From positions 1-41,746 of the forward strand of contig SZXZ01000031.1 of the NCBI GenBank assembly GCA_005843835.1: a stretch of DNA of 41,746 nt, in the 5' to 3' direction. The DNA is from Chlorobium sp. Lineage in GTDB: Bacteria > Bacteroidota > Chlorobiia > Chlorobiales > Chlorobiaceae. Shown here piece after piece: positions 16,655 through 25,850 of the stretch. Under the pieces are notes generated by a model. The model was not told where the DNA came from and did not search any database. It saw only the letters and a list, made by a program, of their open reading frames with translations. Position numbers and translations under genes: made by a program. Every line of letters begins with the position of its first letter. The first letter of the stretch is position 1.

Positions 16655-17569
16655 TTATCCCCTCGGATGAAAAGTCTTATGCACTTCCTTAATGAACGAA
16701 CGGTCGAGATGGGTATAAATCTGTGTTGTCACAATGGAAGTATGCCCTAACATTTCCTGCACAGCACGAAGATCAGCCCCTCCCTCAAGCAGATGTGTCG
16801 CAAAAGTATGTCGGAACGTATGCGGACTGATACGTTTGTCAATCCCGGCACGAACCGCATATTTACGCACCATCGAAAAAATCGCCATACGCGTAAGCTT
16901 AATTCCTCGAGCATTAAGGAAAAGATAATCATCCGATTTGCCCGATACAAGTGCTATACGAAGCTCCGTAATGTACCGGTTAACACACGTAACGGCAGAA
17001 CTTCCAACCGGTACCAGCCTCTCCTTTGATCCCTTACCAAAAATTCGTATAAAGCCTGATTCCAGATAAAGATTCTGTTGTTGAAGGTTAACCAGTTCAC
17101 TCACCCTTATACCCGACGCATAAAGAAGTTCAAGTATAGCCTTGTCACGCAAAAAATATTTCCCACAAGGCGTTTGATTCATAGGCGACTCAAGCATCCG
17201 CATTGTTTCATCAACAGTCAACACCGAAGGAAGATATCTGGCAAGTTTCGGCAGATGAAGGTTTTCCGCAGGGTTAACAGAAAGCGTGTGTTCCGAAATA
17301 AGAAACTTATGAAAAGATCGAATAGCCGAAATATTTCTCGCCATAGAACTAGCCTCCAACCCCATCAAGAAAAGCTCATTAATAAACTCATTGATATGAC
17401 TAGGCTCTATCGCCTCAAGCGATAAAGAGCTTTGCTGCATAAACAGTAAATACCGCTTAAGGTCGTTGCTATACGACTCCCTGGTATTTGCTGAAAAATT
17501 ACGCTCAATCAGCATATAGTTCAAAAAACTCTCAAGAATACCACGGTATTGCTTAAGCAAGTTATTCAT
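16655..17569 (-). CDS. xerD: Tyrosine recombinase, XerC/XerD type
   Basis: 304 residues, the usual length for chromosomal Xer proteins. The N-terminal DNA-binding domain (about 10-95, FLNYMLIERNFSANTRESY) is followed by the catalytic domain with Arg155 (ASGIRVSEL), Lys of the GKGSKERLVP hairpin, His250/Arg253 (HTFRHTF), His276 (LGHTS) and nucleophile Tyr285 (QIYTH). Xer proteins resolve chromosome dimers at dif during division. Whether this is the XerC or XerD partner cannot be told with confidence. Its start overlaps the end of rsmB by 8 bases, a housekeeping arrangement that argues against a mobile-element integrase. Confidence 0.88.
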   Translation of the reverse strand: MNNLLKQYRGILESFLNYMLIERNFSANTRESYSNDLKRYLLFMQQSSLSLEAIEPSHINEFINELFLMGLEASSMARNISAIRSFHKFLISEHTLSVNPAENLHLPKLARYLPSVLTVDETMRMLESPMNQTPCGKYFLRDKAILELLYASGIRVSELVNLQQQNLYLESGFIRIFGKGSKERLVPVGSSAVTCVNRYITELRIALVSGKSDDYLFLNARGIKLTRMAIFSMVRKYAVRAGIDKRISPHTFRHTFATHLLEGGADLRAVQEMLGHTSIVTTQIYTHLDRSFIKEVHKTFHPRG

Positions 17570-18911
17570 TCGAAACCATGCTCACTTTACGCAGTCGCTG
17601 GCAAAACCCCCCGTCAAATCCAGGATACTCCCCCGGCAACGTAAGGACAGCGCCAGCAGATGATAAATGCTTCAAAAAATCGAGAGGCACCCCGCCATAT
17701 TGAGTATCAGCAACAAAATCAGGATGTCTATCAAGAAAAGATTTAACCTGCAACATATTTTCTTCAGGCTCAATCGAGCACGTCGCATACACCATCACAC
17801 CATCCACATCAAGCAAATCAGCCGCATGGTCAAGCAACTCCGCCTGCAACTTCTGCAGTTCCAGAAGCATACCCGGGTTAACTTTCCACCGCAACTCAGT
17901 GCGTCTTCCAAGTACCCCGGTCCCCGTGCACGGAGCATCAAGAATGATGGCATCAGGACGAACATCCGGCACAAAGCTTCGTGCATCCCCCACAACAGGA
18001 TGTATTATAGTAATCCCAAGAGCCTTGGCATGCGATTCCGTTTTCAAAAGTTTTTGCTCATAAAGGTCCACAGCAATAACCTCACCGCTATTTTCCATCA
18101 GTTCACCAATAAACGTAGCTTTACCTCCAGGGGCAGCACAAAAGTCAAGCACAACACTGCCCGGCTTAGGATCCAGCAACAGACAAGCCAAACTTTGCGT
18201 TGGATTCTGAACCGTAAGAAGTCCATCATTCACCGCAGGTTCAAAACTGATAAACTCCTTCGAAAGAAAAAAGTTATCAACCCCGCACAATTCACGGGAA
18301 ACACCTTCCAGAGCGGGATCCAGAAAAAGTTGCTCACCCGACGTTTTCAAACGGTTTATCCTGAACCCCAACAGCGGAAACTCATTGTTATAAGCTAAAA
18401 TAGCCTCAGTTTTTTCACGTCCATACGTGTTCATCCATCGCTCCACAAGCCACAACGGGTGAGAGTATTTAAGAGAAAGCTGTTCCTCCGGTTTTTTATC
18501 TTTCAGCCACTCATCAAGAGTCACACCTTCAGAGGTTATTTTCCTCAAAACACCATTGACAAGTTTCGACATACGGTCACCTTTATACTTTCTCGCCAGC
18601 TTCACACACTCATTAACTGCCGCCCAATCAGGTACCTTGTCAAGAAACAGAATCTGATAGACACCAAGTCGGAGAATATTTTTTATAACAAGCGAAGCTT
18701 TATCAAGCTTATGGTGATAAAATTTACCGATAATAAAATCCAGCTGAAGCCTGTAACGCAGCACACCATTGACCAATCCGGTCGATAGAGCCCTGTCGAT
18801 GCGGTTAAGCACAGAATGCTGCAGCATTCTATGTAAAATCTGGTCAGATCGCTTCTTTTCAGTTTCAATTTTCTGCAGAGCATTAAAAGCAAGTTCCCGA
18901 GCTGTGATCAT
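17562..18911 (-). CDS. rsmB: 16S rRNA (cytosine-967-C5)-methyltransferase
   Basis: 449 residues. The first 140 form a NusB-like RNA-binding domain (ARELAFNALQKIETEKKRSD; LVNGVLRYRLQLDFIIG). The rest is a SAM-dependent m5C methyltransferase: VVLDFCAAPGGKATFIGEL (SAM site), DAPCTGTGVLGRRTELRW (release Cys) and YATCSIEPEEN (catalytic Cys). RsmB (Sun/Fmu) methylates C967 of 16S rRNA before 30S assembly. The motif DAPCTGTG has Thr where Ser is more usual, a mild change. It is followed by the overlapping recombinase gene and is divergent from the metX riboswitch. Confidence 0.93.
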   Translation of the reverse strand: MITARELAFNALQKIETEKKRSDQILHRMLQHSVLNRIDRALSTGLVNGVLRYRLQLDFIIGKFYHHKLDKASLVIKNILRLGVYQILFLDKVPDWAAVNECVKLARKYKGDRMSKLVNGVLRKITSEGVTLDEWLKDKKPEEQLSLKYSHPLWLVERWMNTYGREKTEAILAYNNEFPLLGFRINRLKTSGEQLFLDPALEGVSRELCGVDNFFLSKEFISFEPAVNDGLLTVQNPTQSLACLLLDPKPGSVVLDFCAAPGGKATFIGELMENSGEVIAVDLYEQKLLKTESHAKALGITIIHPVVGDARSFVPDVRPDAIILDAPCTGTGVLGRRTELRWKVNPGMLLELQKLQAELLDHAADLLDVDGVMVYATCSIEPEENMLQVKSFLDRHPDFVADTQYGGVPLDFLKHLSSAGAVLTLPGEYPGFDGGFCQRLRKVSMVSNE

Positions 18912-18957
18912 GAGTAATAATAAAAATCATTTAAGTGCATTGGTACCTTATGGCAGT

Positions 18958-18986
18958 TTGTAAAATACTAATCCCTGTTGTAGATT
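18958..18986 (+). promoter_or_regulatory. Candidate promoter of metX
   Basis: TTGTAA (18958-18963), a 17-base spacer and TAGATT (18981-18986) each match 4/6 of the consensus. The predicted start near 18993 would give a transcript that begins just ahead of the riboswitch. Confidence 0.35.
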
Positions 18987-19004
18987 GAACATTAATAAAT
19001 GTTC
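18987..19004. repeat. Inverted repeat at the presumed metX start point
   Basis: Arms GAACATT and AATGTTC (7 bp, perfect) flank a 4-base centre AATA and are followed by five T residues. It lies directly after the candidate -10 box and 17 bases ahead of the riboswitch. It may be an operator; as RNA it is AT-rich and a weak terminator. Confidence 0.4.
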
Positions 19005-19020
19005 TTTTTAAGATTTCAAG

Positions 19021-19129
19021 CTATCATCCAGAAAGGTGGAGGGACTGGCCCAAAGAAGCCTTGGCAACCGTCATTGCACAATGAGCGGTGCCAATTCCAT
19101 CCCGGAAAAATAACCGGGAATGATGATGG
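19021..19129 (+). promoter_or_regulatory. SAM-I (S-box) riboswitch
   Basis: The conserved S-box core is plain: AGGTGGAGGGACTGGCCC, then GGCAACC, then GGTGCCAATTCC. P1 closes by CTATCATC (19021-19028) with GATGATGG (19122-19129), P3 by TCATT/AATGA, and P4 by CCCGG/CCGGG. It binds S-adenosylmethionine and represses the gene below. Between its end and the metX start (19130-19248) I see no hairpin followed directly by a T-run. GGTATG/CATACC (19128-19133, 19152-19157) can pair and shares two bases with P1, so it could be the switching arm. Confidence 0.95.
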
Positions 19130-19248
19130 TATGCATGCATTGCCTCATGTTCATACCTCTCTTCAGATATTTTCCGCACTAGCTCTTTTTTTTGAAGGGT
19201 TACTCTCCCTCACGGGTGCGATAGCGGCATTTTCCATTGATTGAACCA

Positions 19249-20328
19249 ATGAGAGCATACTCAGATATCATATCCACTAAAACGCATTACTTCGATACAA
19301 TCGAATCCTATGCCCCCGAACTTGGCGGGCTTCTTCCCTCAGTGCGGGTAGCATATAGAACCTGGGGAAAACTTAACTCCCGCAAAGATAATGTGGTCCT
19401 TATATGTCATGCACTGACCGGATCTGCAGATGCCGATGCCTGGTGGGAAGGAATGTTTTCAACAGGGGGAGCATTCGATGAAAACACCGATTTCATTATC
19501 TGCAGCAACGTTCTCGGCAGTTGTTACGGCACCACAGGCCCGCTATCGAAGAACCCCCTTACTGGAAAGCATTACGGTCCCGATTTTCCAATAGTAACCA
19601 TAAGGGACATGGTGCATGTACAGCGTCGATTGCTGAGTCATCTGGGAATCGACCGAGTCAAACTCGCCGTAGGAGCATCACTTGGCGGCATGCAGGTACT
19701 TGAATGGGGATATCTCTACCCTGAAGTTGTTCAGGCGCTGATGCCAATGGGAGCATCCGGCCGGCATTCCGCATGGTGCATAGGCCAGAGCGAAGCACAA
19801 CGGCAAGCCATCTATGCCGATCGCGACTGGAATGACGGATGGTACCTGCAAAGCCATCCACCCGCACGAGGTCTCGGGGCCGCAAGAATGATGGCCATGT
19901 GCAGTTACCGAAGCTTCGAAAACTTCCAGTCAAGGTTTGGACGAGAAGTCCAGAGCAGCACAGGCACCTTCAAAGCCGAAAGCTACCTGCACCATCAGGG
20001 AAAAAAGCTTGTCAAACGGTTTGATGCCAACACCTACATCACCCTTACAAAAGCCATGGACACGCACGATCTTGGTAGGGGCAGGGGAGAGTATTATGAT
20101 GTCCTGCAAGCACTGCAGATCCCCATCGAAATCCTCTCCATCAACTCCGATATCCTCTATCCAAAAGAAGAGCAGGAAGAGCTCGCACAGTATATGCCAC
20201 ATTCAAGCATACTCTACCTCGACGAACCATACGGACACGACTCATTTTTAATCGACGTCCAAACCGTCAGTCGTATGGTTCGCGAATTTCTTGATGGCAG
20301 GGCATTGCAAGCCTACCCCGCAGCCTGA
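19249..20328 (+). CDS. metX: Homoserine O-acetyltransferase
   Basis: An alpha/beta-hydrolase of 359 residues from the ATG at 19249 (a TTG four codons earlier is possible; neither has a clear ribosome site). The nucleophile motif is [13 protein letters not shown] (Ser144), and the rest of the triad is the Asp in INSDILYP and the His in YGHDSFLID. The early GTWGKLN-type segment ([13 protein letters not shown]) and [10 protein letters not shown] are typical of MetX. It transfers an acetyl group from acetyl-CoA to homoserine, the first committed step to methionine by direct sulfhydrylation. The SAM-I riboswitch 120 bases upstream fits. Its end overlaps the end of serS on the other strand by 16 bases. 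Confidence 0.95.
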   Translation: MRAYSDIISTKTHYFDTIESYAPELGGLLPSVRVAYRTWGKLNSRKDNVVLICHALTGSADADAWWEGMFSTGGAFDENTDFIICSNVLGSCYGTTGPLSKNPLTGKHYGPDFPIVTIRDMVHVQRRLLSHLGIDRVKLAVGASLGGMQVLEWGYLYPEVVQALMPMGASGRHSAWCIGQSEAQRQAIYADRDWNDGWYLQSHPPARGLGAARMMAMCSYRSFENFQSRFGREVQSSTGTFKAESYLHHQGKKLVKRFDANTYITLTKAMDTHDLGRGRGEYYDVLQALQIPIEILSINSDILYPKEEQEELAQYMPHSSILYLDEPYGHDSFLIDVQTVSRMVREFLDGRALQAYPAA

Positions 20329-21608
20329 GTAATCTCATCAAACCTCGTATAGTGCCGCAACACCTCAGGCACCATGATATTGCCTTCCGGAGTCTGGTAA
20401 TGCTCAAGCAGCGAAACCATCAGCCGGGAGGTAGCCAGACCTGACCCATTCAACGTATGCACAAACTCAGGTTTCGACTTGCTGTCAGGCTTAAACCGAA
20501 TATTAGCTCGCCTGGCCTGGTAATCCTCAAAGTTCGAACAGCTCGAAGCCTCAAGATACTTCTCCTCCGCCGGCGACCATACCTCTATATCGTAACATTT
20601 CGCAGCATTCGCACTAATATCTCCACTGCAGAGCAAAAGAACCCGATAAGGTATTTTCAAAGCCACAAGAATTGATTCAGCATGCTCACGAATCTGTTCA
20701 AGTGCATCATACGATTCCTCCGGTCTGGTAAACTTCACCATTTCAACCTTATTGAATTGATGCACCCTCAAAAACCCCCGAGTATCCTTGCCATAACTGC
20801 CAGCCTCACGACGAAAACATGCCGAATAAGCAGCATAAGAAATCGGCAAAGCCTTATTATCAAGCATTTCGCCACGGTGTAAATTCGTTACCGGCACCTC
20901 AGCAGTAGGAATCGCATACAGGTCATCCTCATTAATATGGTACACCTGATCCGCAAATTTCGGCCATTGTCCAGTACCCCTCAAAGACTCCTGATTCACC
21001 ATAAAAGGCGGAAACACCTCCGTATACCCGTTCTGTTCAGCATGGAAGTCCAGCATAAAATTAATCAGGGCACGTTCAAGCCGTGCACCTTTGCCGATAT
21101 AGACCGGAAACCCCGCCCCGCAAACCTTGGCACCTCGCTCAAAATCAAGAATTCCGAGCGACCGACCCAAATCGAGGTGGTTTTTAACCGTAAAGTTCAA
21201 ATCATGCTCAAAGCTCACCTTCTCTTTAAAAACCTGGTTATCCTCCGCATTTCGCCCCACAGGCACCGAAGGATGCAGTTTATTGGGAAGACCCAGCAGA
21301 ATATTTTCCATTTCCACCTCAAGACCGCCCAACATCGAATCCATGGTAGAAATATCCTCAGAAACCATTTTCATCTCAAGGATAAGTTCATCACCAGAGC
21401 CCTGACCGCTTTTTTTAATTTCAGCAATCTCTTTCGATACCTTATTACGCAAAGCCTTCTGATCGTCCGAACGCTGTACCAGCCCCTTGCGCTTTTTGTC
21501 CAGTTCCAGAAGTTCCAGAAGTTTAGGTTCCTCCGCCGAAAGTTGCCGCTTGTGCAGCATGGCAATAATTTCCTCAGGAAACTGACGGATAACGTTTATA
21601 TCAAGCAT
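20313..21608 (-). CDS. serS: Seryl-tRNA synthetase
   Basis: 431 residues, the standard length. The N-terminal ~110 residues form the long antiparallel coiled-coil arm that holds tRNA-Ser ([20 protein letters not shown]...). The class II catalytic core follows: motif 2 [21 protein letters not shown] and motif 3 [20 protein letters not shown]. It charges tRNA-Ser with serine in the cytoplasm. It converges on metX with overlapping stops. It lies 18 bases after yqeY on the same strand, and yqeY is co-directional, so the two probably share a transcript. Confidence 0.97.
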   Translation of the reverse strand: MLDINVIRQFPEEIIAMLHKRQLSAEEPKLLELLELDKKRKGLVQRSDDQKALRNKVSKEIAEIKKSGQGSGDELILEMKMVSEDISTMDSMLGGLEVEMENILLGLPNKLHPSVPVGRNAEDNQVFKEKVSFEHDLNFTVKNHLDLGRSLGILDFERGAKVCGAGFPVYIGKGARLERALINFMLDFHAEQNGYTEVFPPFMVNQESLRGTGQWPKFADQVYHINEDDLYAIPTAEVPVTNLHRGEMLDNKALPISYAAYSACFRREAGSYGKDTRGFLRVHQFNKVEMVKFTRPEESYDALEQIREHAESILVALKIPYRVLLLCSGDISANAAKCYDIEVWSPAEEKYLEASSCSNFEDYQARRANIRFKPDSKSKPEFVHTLNGSGLATSRLMVSLLEHYQTPEGNIMVPEVLRHYTRFDEITQAAG

Positions 21609-21626
21609 GATGTATAAAGAATGTTG

Positions 21627-22085
21627 TTATGCAGAAAGAAGAGCTTTGACAATTTCCTGAACCTTCGTGCCATCAGCCTTCCCCTTAAGAGCTTTCATAG
21701 CCTCACCCATTACCTTGCCCATGTCTTTCATGGATGAAGCACCGGTTTTTGCAACAACACCCTCAACAACGGCCCTTACATCGTCATCCGAAACCGGTTC
21801 AGGCAGGTACTCCTCAATAACACGAAGTTCCAGCGTTTCAGTTTCCGCAAGATCCGGACGGTTCCCCGCATTGAACTGCTCAATAGCATCCCTGCGTTTT
21901 TTTGCAACACTTACCAGTACCTCTATTTCCTGCTCATCACTCAGCACACCTTTGCCGCCAACACGTATAGAGACCTCTTTTTCAAGAAGTGCGGCCCGGA
22001 TCGATCGAATAGCATTCAGGCGGTCTTTGTCACCGCTTTTCATTGTATTTTTTAGATCCAGATCAATTTTTTCTTTCAGACTCAT
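21627..22085 (-). CDS. yqeY: YqeY/GatB-tail family protein
   Basis: 152 residues matching the YqeY family: MSLKEKIDLDLKNTMKSGDK, RLNAIRSIRAALLEKEV, then the C-terminal helical domain (MKDMGKVMGEAMKALKGKAD) that resembles the tRNA-binding tail of GatB. The biochemical role is not firmly known; homology to GatB suggests contact with tRNA. Its place directly ahead of serS fits a link to tRNA charging. An 18-base gap separates the two. Confidence 0.88.
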   Translation of the reverse strand: MSLKEKIDLDLKNTMKSGDKDRLNAIRSIRAALLEKEVSIRVGGKGVLSDEQEIEVLVSVAKKRRDAIEQFNAGNRPDLAETETLELRVIEEYLPEPVSDDDVRAVVEGVVAKTGASSMKDMGKVMGEAMKALKGKADGTKVQEIVKALLSA

Positions 22086-22174
22086 AGTTAATTCTACACA
22101 ACGTTAGGGTTTAAAAAAAGAACCAGAAAATACACGAAAAAAATCGGCTTTCCCACAACTGCATATTCAATAGT

Positions 22175-22906
22175 TTACTCATTAATATCACCACCGACAG
22201 GCCTGAACACAAGCTCCTCCACTGTCGTACGCGCAGGCAGCAGATAAGTGCTCACAATACTCCCCGAAATATCTTCAGGCATCATCATAAACGATTTTAA
22301 CGCATCAGGTACCTCGCCCCACATAGGCGTGTAAACCGCACCAGGCATAACATTGGTAATTTTGACACAACACTCCCTGGCATACAGTCGCAGAGCCTCA
22401 ACCAAGCCTTTCTGGCCAAACTTCGACATCGAGTAAACCGATGAACTCTTAAATGCCATTTCAGCAGCAATAGACGTAATAAAGAAAATATGCCCCGATT
22501 GTTGCTTTTCCATAATCGAAAAAACCTTTTGAGTCAGGAAAAAAGTCCCCTTAAGGTTTACCGACATGGTATAATCAAAATCCTCCTCAGTTATTTCCGC
22601 AATAGGTTTAAACCTGCCAACACCTGCATTATTGACTAAACAGTCAATCGTTCCAAACCGCTCAAGCGTTCTCGCAACAAGGCCCTTAACCTCCTTAATA
22701 TCCGCAATATCCATTTGAACCGTATCAGTTTCAGCTCCGTAAGATCGGCACTCCGCAGCAACATCTTCAAGTTCCGACAGAGTTCGCGACACAAGCACCA
22801 ACACCGGGTTAAAGTCGCCGGGTTTTAAACAGGCTTTTGCAAAATCAAGAGCAATAGCTTTTCCAATGCCCTTTCCAGCTCCCGTAATAATGATGATTTT
22901 TTTCAT
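22175..22906 (-). CDS. Sepiapterin reductase (short-chain dehydrogenase)
   Basis: 243 residues, a classic Rossmann-fold SDR: TGAGKGIG (8-15), NNAG (92-95), Ser145 and YSMSK (Tyr158, Lys162), PGAVYTPMW. The sequence, including the tail 'MMMPEDI ... TVEELVFRPVGGDI', closely follows the sepiapterin reductase of Chlorobaculum tepidum as I recall it, which makes L-threo-tetrahydrobiopterin. Green sulfur bacteria use the glycosylated form (limipterin) of such pterins. It would reduce 6-pyruvoyl-tetrahydropterin or sepiapterin with NADPH in the cytoplasm. It stands alone, divergent from the cold-shock gene. Confidence is high for SDR and good for the substrate. Confidence 0.88.
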   Translation of the reverse strand: MKKIIIITGAGKGIGKAIALDFAKACLKPGDFNPVLVLVSRTLSELEDVAAECRSYGAETDTVQMDIADIKEVKGLVARTLERFGTIDCLVNNAGVGRFKPIAEITEEDFDYTMSVNLKGTFFLTQKVFSIMEKQQSGHIFFITSIAAEMAFKSSSVYSMSKFGQKGLVEALRLYARECCVKITNVMPGAVYTPMWGEVPDALKSFMMMPEDISGSIVSTYLLPARTTVEELVFRPVGGDINE

Positions 22907-23084
22907 GTGCTTATAGGTGTCATAAGGAGGTTATTAGCTATAAAATATTTATGAGCCGCTAGATTAAAGTAATAAAAACCGTAATGCAGAGGTGTTATTT
23001 AAAGGGGGAAGTAAAAAAACTGAGAATAAATATATATATTTCAACTGTAATTAACCGCAGATACACAGCGGCCCCCATTGTGTA

Positions 23085-23115
23085 GTGCAAATCATTAACA
23101 AAAGTAAATTTGCAC
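23085..23115 (+). promoter_or_regulatory. Stem-loop ahead of the cold-shock gene start
   Basis: GTGCAAAT (23085-23092) and ATTTGCAC (23108-23115) are perfectly complementary across a 15-base loop. The stem ends 7 bases before the ATG at 23123, so it covers the region where a ribosome would bind; no Shine-Dalgarno sequence is visible. Confidence 0.5.
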
Positions 23116-23122
23116 GTTTATC

Positions 23123-23380
23123 ATGGCAATAAGTAAAGTTAAATGGTTTGATGGCAAAAAGGGTTATGGCTTTCTTTTGAATCCAGAAGGTGGAGAAGAC
23201 ATCTTTGTTCATTTTTCAGCCATACAGTCTGAACAGACGTTCAAAGTACTCACCCAGGATGCTGCCGTGGACTTTGAACTCGACAAAACCCAGAAAGGTC
23301 TTCAGGCAAAAAACGTACGGGAAATTTCATCGAATGGCTTTGTTGACGGCACCTCTTTTCCAACTAACGCATTCGCCTGA
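23123..23380 (+). CDS. Cold-shock protein (CspA family)
   Basis: 85 residues. A single OB-fold domain fills residues 1-67, with the RNA-binding motifs KGYGFL (RNP1, about 13-18) and DIFVHFSAI (RNP2, about 26-34), followed by an 18-residue tail not usual in the shortest Csps (SSNGFVDGTSFPTNAFA). It binds single-stranded RNA and keeps it unfolded. The gene at the window start is a close paralogue. A stem-loop sits directly before the start codon. It converges on the RadC-family gene with 20 bases between stops. Confidence 0.93.
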   Translation: MAISKVKWFDGKKGYGFLLNPEGGEDIFVHFSAIQSEQTFKVLTQDAAVDFELDKTQKGLQAKNVREISSNGFVDGTSFPTNAFA

Positions 23381-23400
23381 ACTGCTAGGAATGAGCTCCA

Positions 23401-24096
23401 TCACATAAGAGATCGCTCCCGAAAGCTGAACCATTCTGTTTTTGCTATAATTATATGGTCCAGAAGCTCAATCTGGATGATGGCGCTTGCTTTTTTCAGC
23501 AAATCAGTCACCTGCTTATCAGCATTGCTAGGTTCTACGTCACCCGAAGGGTGGTTATGCACCAAAATAATAGCATGAGCACTCTCCCTGATTGCCGACT
23601 TAAAAACTTCACGCGGATGAATCAGTGCAGCATTGAGGGTTCCAACCGAAACAAGCTCATTTTTTATGATCTGGTTTTTCGTATTCAGATGTAAAACAAA
23701 AAGATGCTCCTTTGTTTCATCCGGGATGCGACCATCCATATAATTAAAAATATCCTCAGACGCCTTAAATTTTTTTTTAGTATTGCGTGTATATTGCAAC
23801 CGCTTGTTCAGTTCAAAAACAGCAATAATCTGCATTGCCTTAACCTTTCCGATACCCCTTATTTTTTGCAGTTCCCGGGTAGTGGTGTCAGCAAGTTTTT
23901 CAAGACCGAATTTCGAAATGATCTCGTTGCAGGTATCAACAACATTAAGGTTTTTTGTACCGGTACGCAGAATAATTGCCAACAGTTCCGCAGGACTCAG
24001 TGCCCCGGGTCCACTAAGCATAAACCGCTCATTTGGTCTGTTTTCAGGATCCAGATCATGTATCCGCATTATCTCTGTTTTAACGAATGTAATCAA
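23401..24096 (-). CDS. radC: RadC/UPF0758 family JAB-domain protein
   Basis: 231 residues, the usual length. The N-terminal helix-hairpin-helix part ([32 protein letters not shown]) is followed by a JAB/MPN-type metalloprotease-like domain with [16 protein letters not shown] (His180, His182, Asp193). Despite the name, a role in DNA repair is not supported in the family; function is unclear. Start is at the ATG 24096, with GAGGG rather close to it; the ATG nine codons later (24069) is possible. It lies 140 bases after cimA on the same strand, likely its own transcript. Confidence 0.88.
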   Translation of the reverse strand: MITFVKTEIMRIHDLDPENRPNERFMLSGPGALSPAELLAIILRTGTKNLNVVDTCNEIISKFGLEKLADTTTRELQKIRGIGKVKAMQIIAVFELNKRLQYTRNTKKKFKASEDIFNYMDGRIPDETKEHLFVLHLNTKNQIIKNELVSVGTLNAALIHPREVFKSAIRESAHAIILVHNHPSGDVEPSNADKQVTDLLKKASAIIQIELLDHIIIAKTEWFSFRERSLM

Positions 24097-24146
24097 CCCT
24101 CAATAATAAAGGCGATGCAATAAAAGCGTATAAAACAAAGATACAC

Positions 24147-24168
24147 AAAAACGTATTGCCAGGCAATA
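24147..24168 (-). terminator. Weak terminator candidate after cimA
   Basis: A near-perfect inverted repeat (TATTGCC-A-GGCAATA, 24154-24168) can form a 5-bp stem with a 5-base loop, followed on the minus strand by five T residues after two bases. It lies 70 bases past the cimA stop. AT content of the stem makes it weak. Confidence 0.35.
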
Positions 24169-24236
24169 GAATGTTACACTATAAAGACCTCATAGCATAG
24201 TCAGCACCACACCCGATGCTAACTGGCAGGAATAGG

Positions 24237-25847
24237 TTATTTCTGAATGGATGGAATTACTCGGGGGATGGCAGCCTTCACGGTAAACAGGTAATAGTTC
24301 ATGCTGTCCTGAAGCGCCTGCAGGCTTGCTTCAATAATGTTCGTCGAAACACCAACAGTGCCCCATGTATTTTTGCCATTGCTCGAAACAATCAACACCC
24401 TTACTTTAGCACTGGTTCCTCTTTTTTCCTCAAGCACACGAACTTTATAGTCAATCAGTTTAATACTCTTAATTTCAGGATAAAAATGGATCAGTGCTTT
24501 GCGAAGCGCTTTATCCAGCGCATTAACCGGTCCATCACCATCAGCAGCAATATGTTCCACTTCTTCGCCAACCTTAACCTTCAGAACCGCTTGATCGACA
24601 TTTTTTGTATTGATGCTCGACTCAATATGGACCTTGGATTCCAGCACTTGAAAAAACGGTGAAAAGCTGCCCATTTCCCGTTGCAAAATCAGCGTAAACG
24701 ACGCGTCAGCTCCATCAAACTGATACCCATCGTGTTCGAGTTCCTTAATATTGTGTACAATTTTTTTAATAATATCGCTTTTTACCGGAATAATAATCCC
24801 CAACTCCTGAGCTTTATAGCGGATATTACTTTGTCCAGCAAGCTCTGAAATTAGCACCCGTTGCCGATTTCCAACCAAGGTAGGATCAATATGTTCATAT
24901 AGCGAGCTCTCCTTCATAACAGCACTCACATGGATGCCGCCCTTATGTGCAAAAGCCGATTTCCCTACAAAAGGAGCCCTCGTATTCGATGGCATGTTCA
25001 AAATCTCATAGACAAACTTCGAAAGAGAAGTCAGCTGGTCAAGAAGCTCAACATGCAAAAAAGAACGCTGCAGCTTCAGCATTATATTAGGTATAACGCT
25101 GATCAGGTTCGTGTTCCCGCACCGTTCCCCAATCCCGTTAATAGTTCCCTGGATGTGCGTAGCGCCAGCCATCACCGCAGCTATAGAATTCGCCACAGCC
25201 AGATCCCCGTCATTATGGCTATGGATACCAATCGGCACCCCGGTCACCTCAAGAACATGCGCCACAGTTTCTGTCACCTGGTGGGGGAGCGATCCACCAT
25301 TAGTGTCACACAACACCAGTCTCGAAGCTCCACCCTCAACCGCCGAACGCAGCATCTTCAAGGCAAACTCAGGATTATCCCTGTACCCGTCAAAAAAATG
25401 TTCAGCATCAAAAAACACCTCACGACCCTCACCCTTTAAAAAAGCTACCGATCGGTATATCAGTTCAGCATTTTCCTCATCCGAAATACCGAGACTTTTA
25501 ACGGAATGTGCCTTCCACGTTTTACCGAAAATGGTAATAACCGGAGTTTCCGATCCCAGCAGTCCAAGCAGGTTAGGATCGCTTTCAACCGTCGCCACAC
25601 TTCTCGCCGTCGACCCGAACGCACACAACTTGGCACACCCAAGCTTCAGCAGTCGAGCCTTAATAAAAAACTCCTCATCCTTCGGATTACTGCTCGGCCA
25701 TCCACCTTCGATATAGTCCACCCCAAAATCGTCAAGCTTTTCAGCAATAAGCAACTTATCCTGTACCGACAGGTTTATATGTTCACCCTGTGTGCCATCA
25801 CGCAGAGTGGTATCGTAAAGCTCTATAGTCTTATTCGTCAAATTCAT
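24237..25847 (-). CDS. cimA: (R)-citramalate synthase
   Basis: 536 residues of the DRE-TIM metallolyase family with DTTLRDGTQGEHINLSVQDK at the start, HSHNDGDLAVANS (metal-binding His pair), GERCGNTNL and a C-terminal LeuA-type regulatory domain (about 400-536). The GTQGEHINLS variant and overall length fit the CimA clade and not isopropylmalate synthase, which is the separate leuA gene at 27772. It joins pyruvate and acetyl-CoA to make citramalate, the threonine-independent entry to isoleucine. It is the last gene of the ilv-leu operon, three bases after leuD. LeuC, LeuD and LeuB probably process citramalate as well. Confidence 0.9.
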   Translation of the reverse strand: MNLTNKTIELYDTTLRDGTQGEHINLSVQDKLLIAEKLDDFGVDYIEGGWPSSNPKDEEFFIKARLLKLGCAKLCAFGSTARSVATVESDPNLLGLLGSETPVITIFGKTWKAHSVKSLGISDEENAELIYRSVAFLKGEGREVFFDAEHFFDGYRDNPEFALKMLRSAVEGGASRLVLCDTNGGSLPHQVTETVAHVLEVTGVPIGIHSHNDGDLAVANSIAAVMAGATHIQGTINGIGERCGNTNLISVIPNIMLKLQRSFLHVELLDQLTSLSKFVYEILNMPSNTRAPFVGKSAFAHKGGIHVSAVMKESSLYEHIDPTLVGNRQRVLISELAGQSNIRYKAQELGIIIPVKSDIIKKIVHNIKELEHDGYQFDGADASFTLILQREMGSFSPFFQVLESKVHIESSINTKNVDQAVLKVKVGEEVEHIAADGDGPVNALDKALRKALIHFYPEIKSIKLIDYKVRVLEEKRGTSAKVRVLIVSSNGKNTWGTVGVSTNIIEASLQALQDSMNYYLFTVKAAIPRVIPSIQK

Positions 25848-25850
25848 AAA

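Noticed and set aside
16529..17569. Tyrosine recombinase next to a tRNA gene, as in an integrated element
   Set aside because: The recombinase is Xer-type, overlaps rsmB, has no phage or plasmid genes around it, and I see no repeated tRNA end as an attachment site.
18999..19244. An 81-codon open frame ahead of metX
   Set aside because: It covers the whole SAM-I riboswitch, whose conserved bases explain the sequence, and the product resembles nothing.
20937..21617. A 226-codon open frame antisense to serS (a similar one lies antisense to rsmB at 17667-18398)
   Set aside because: Lies inside a certain gene; the product is rich in His, Arg and Lys without any domain pattern.
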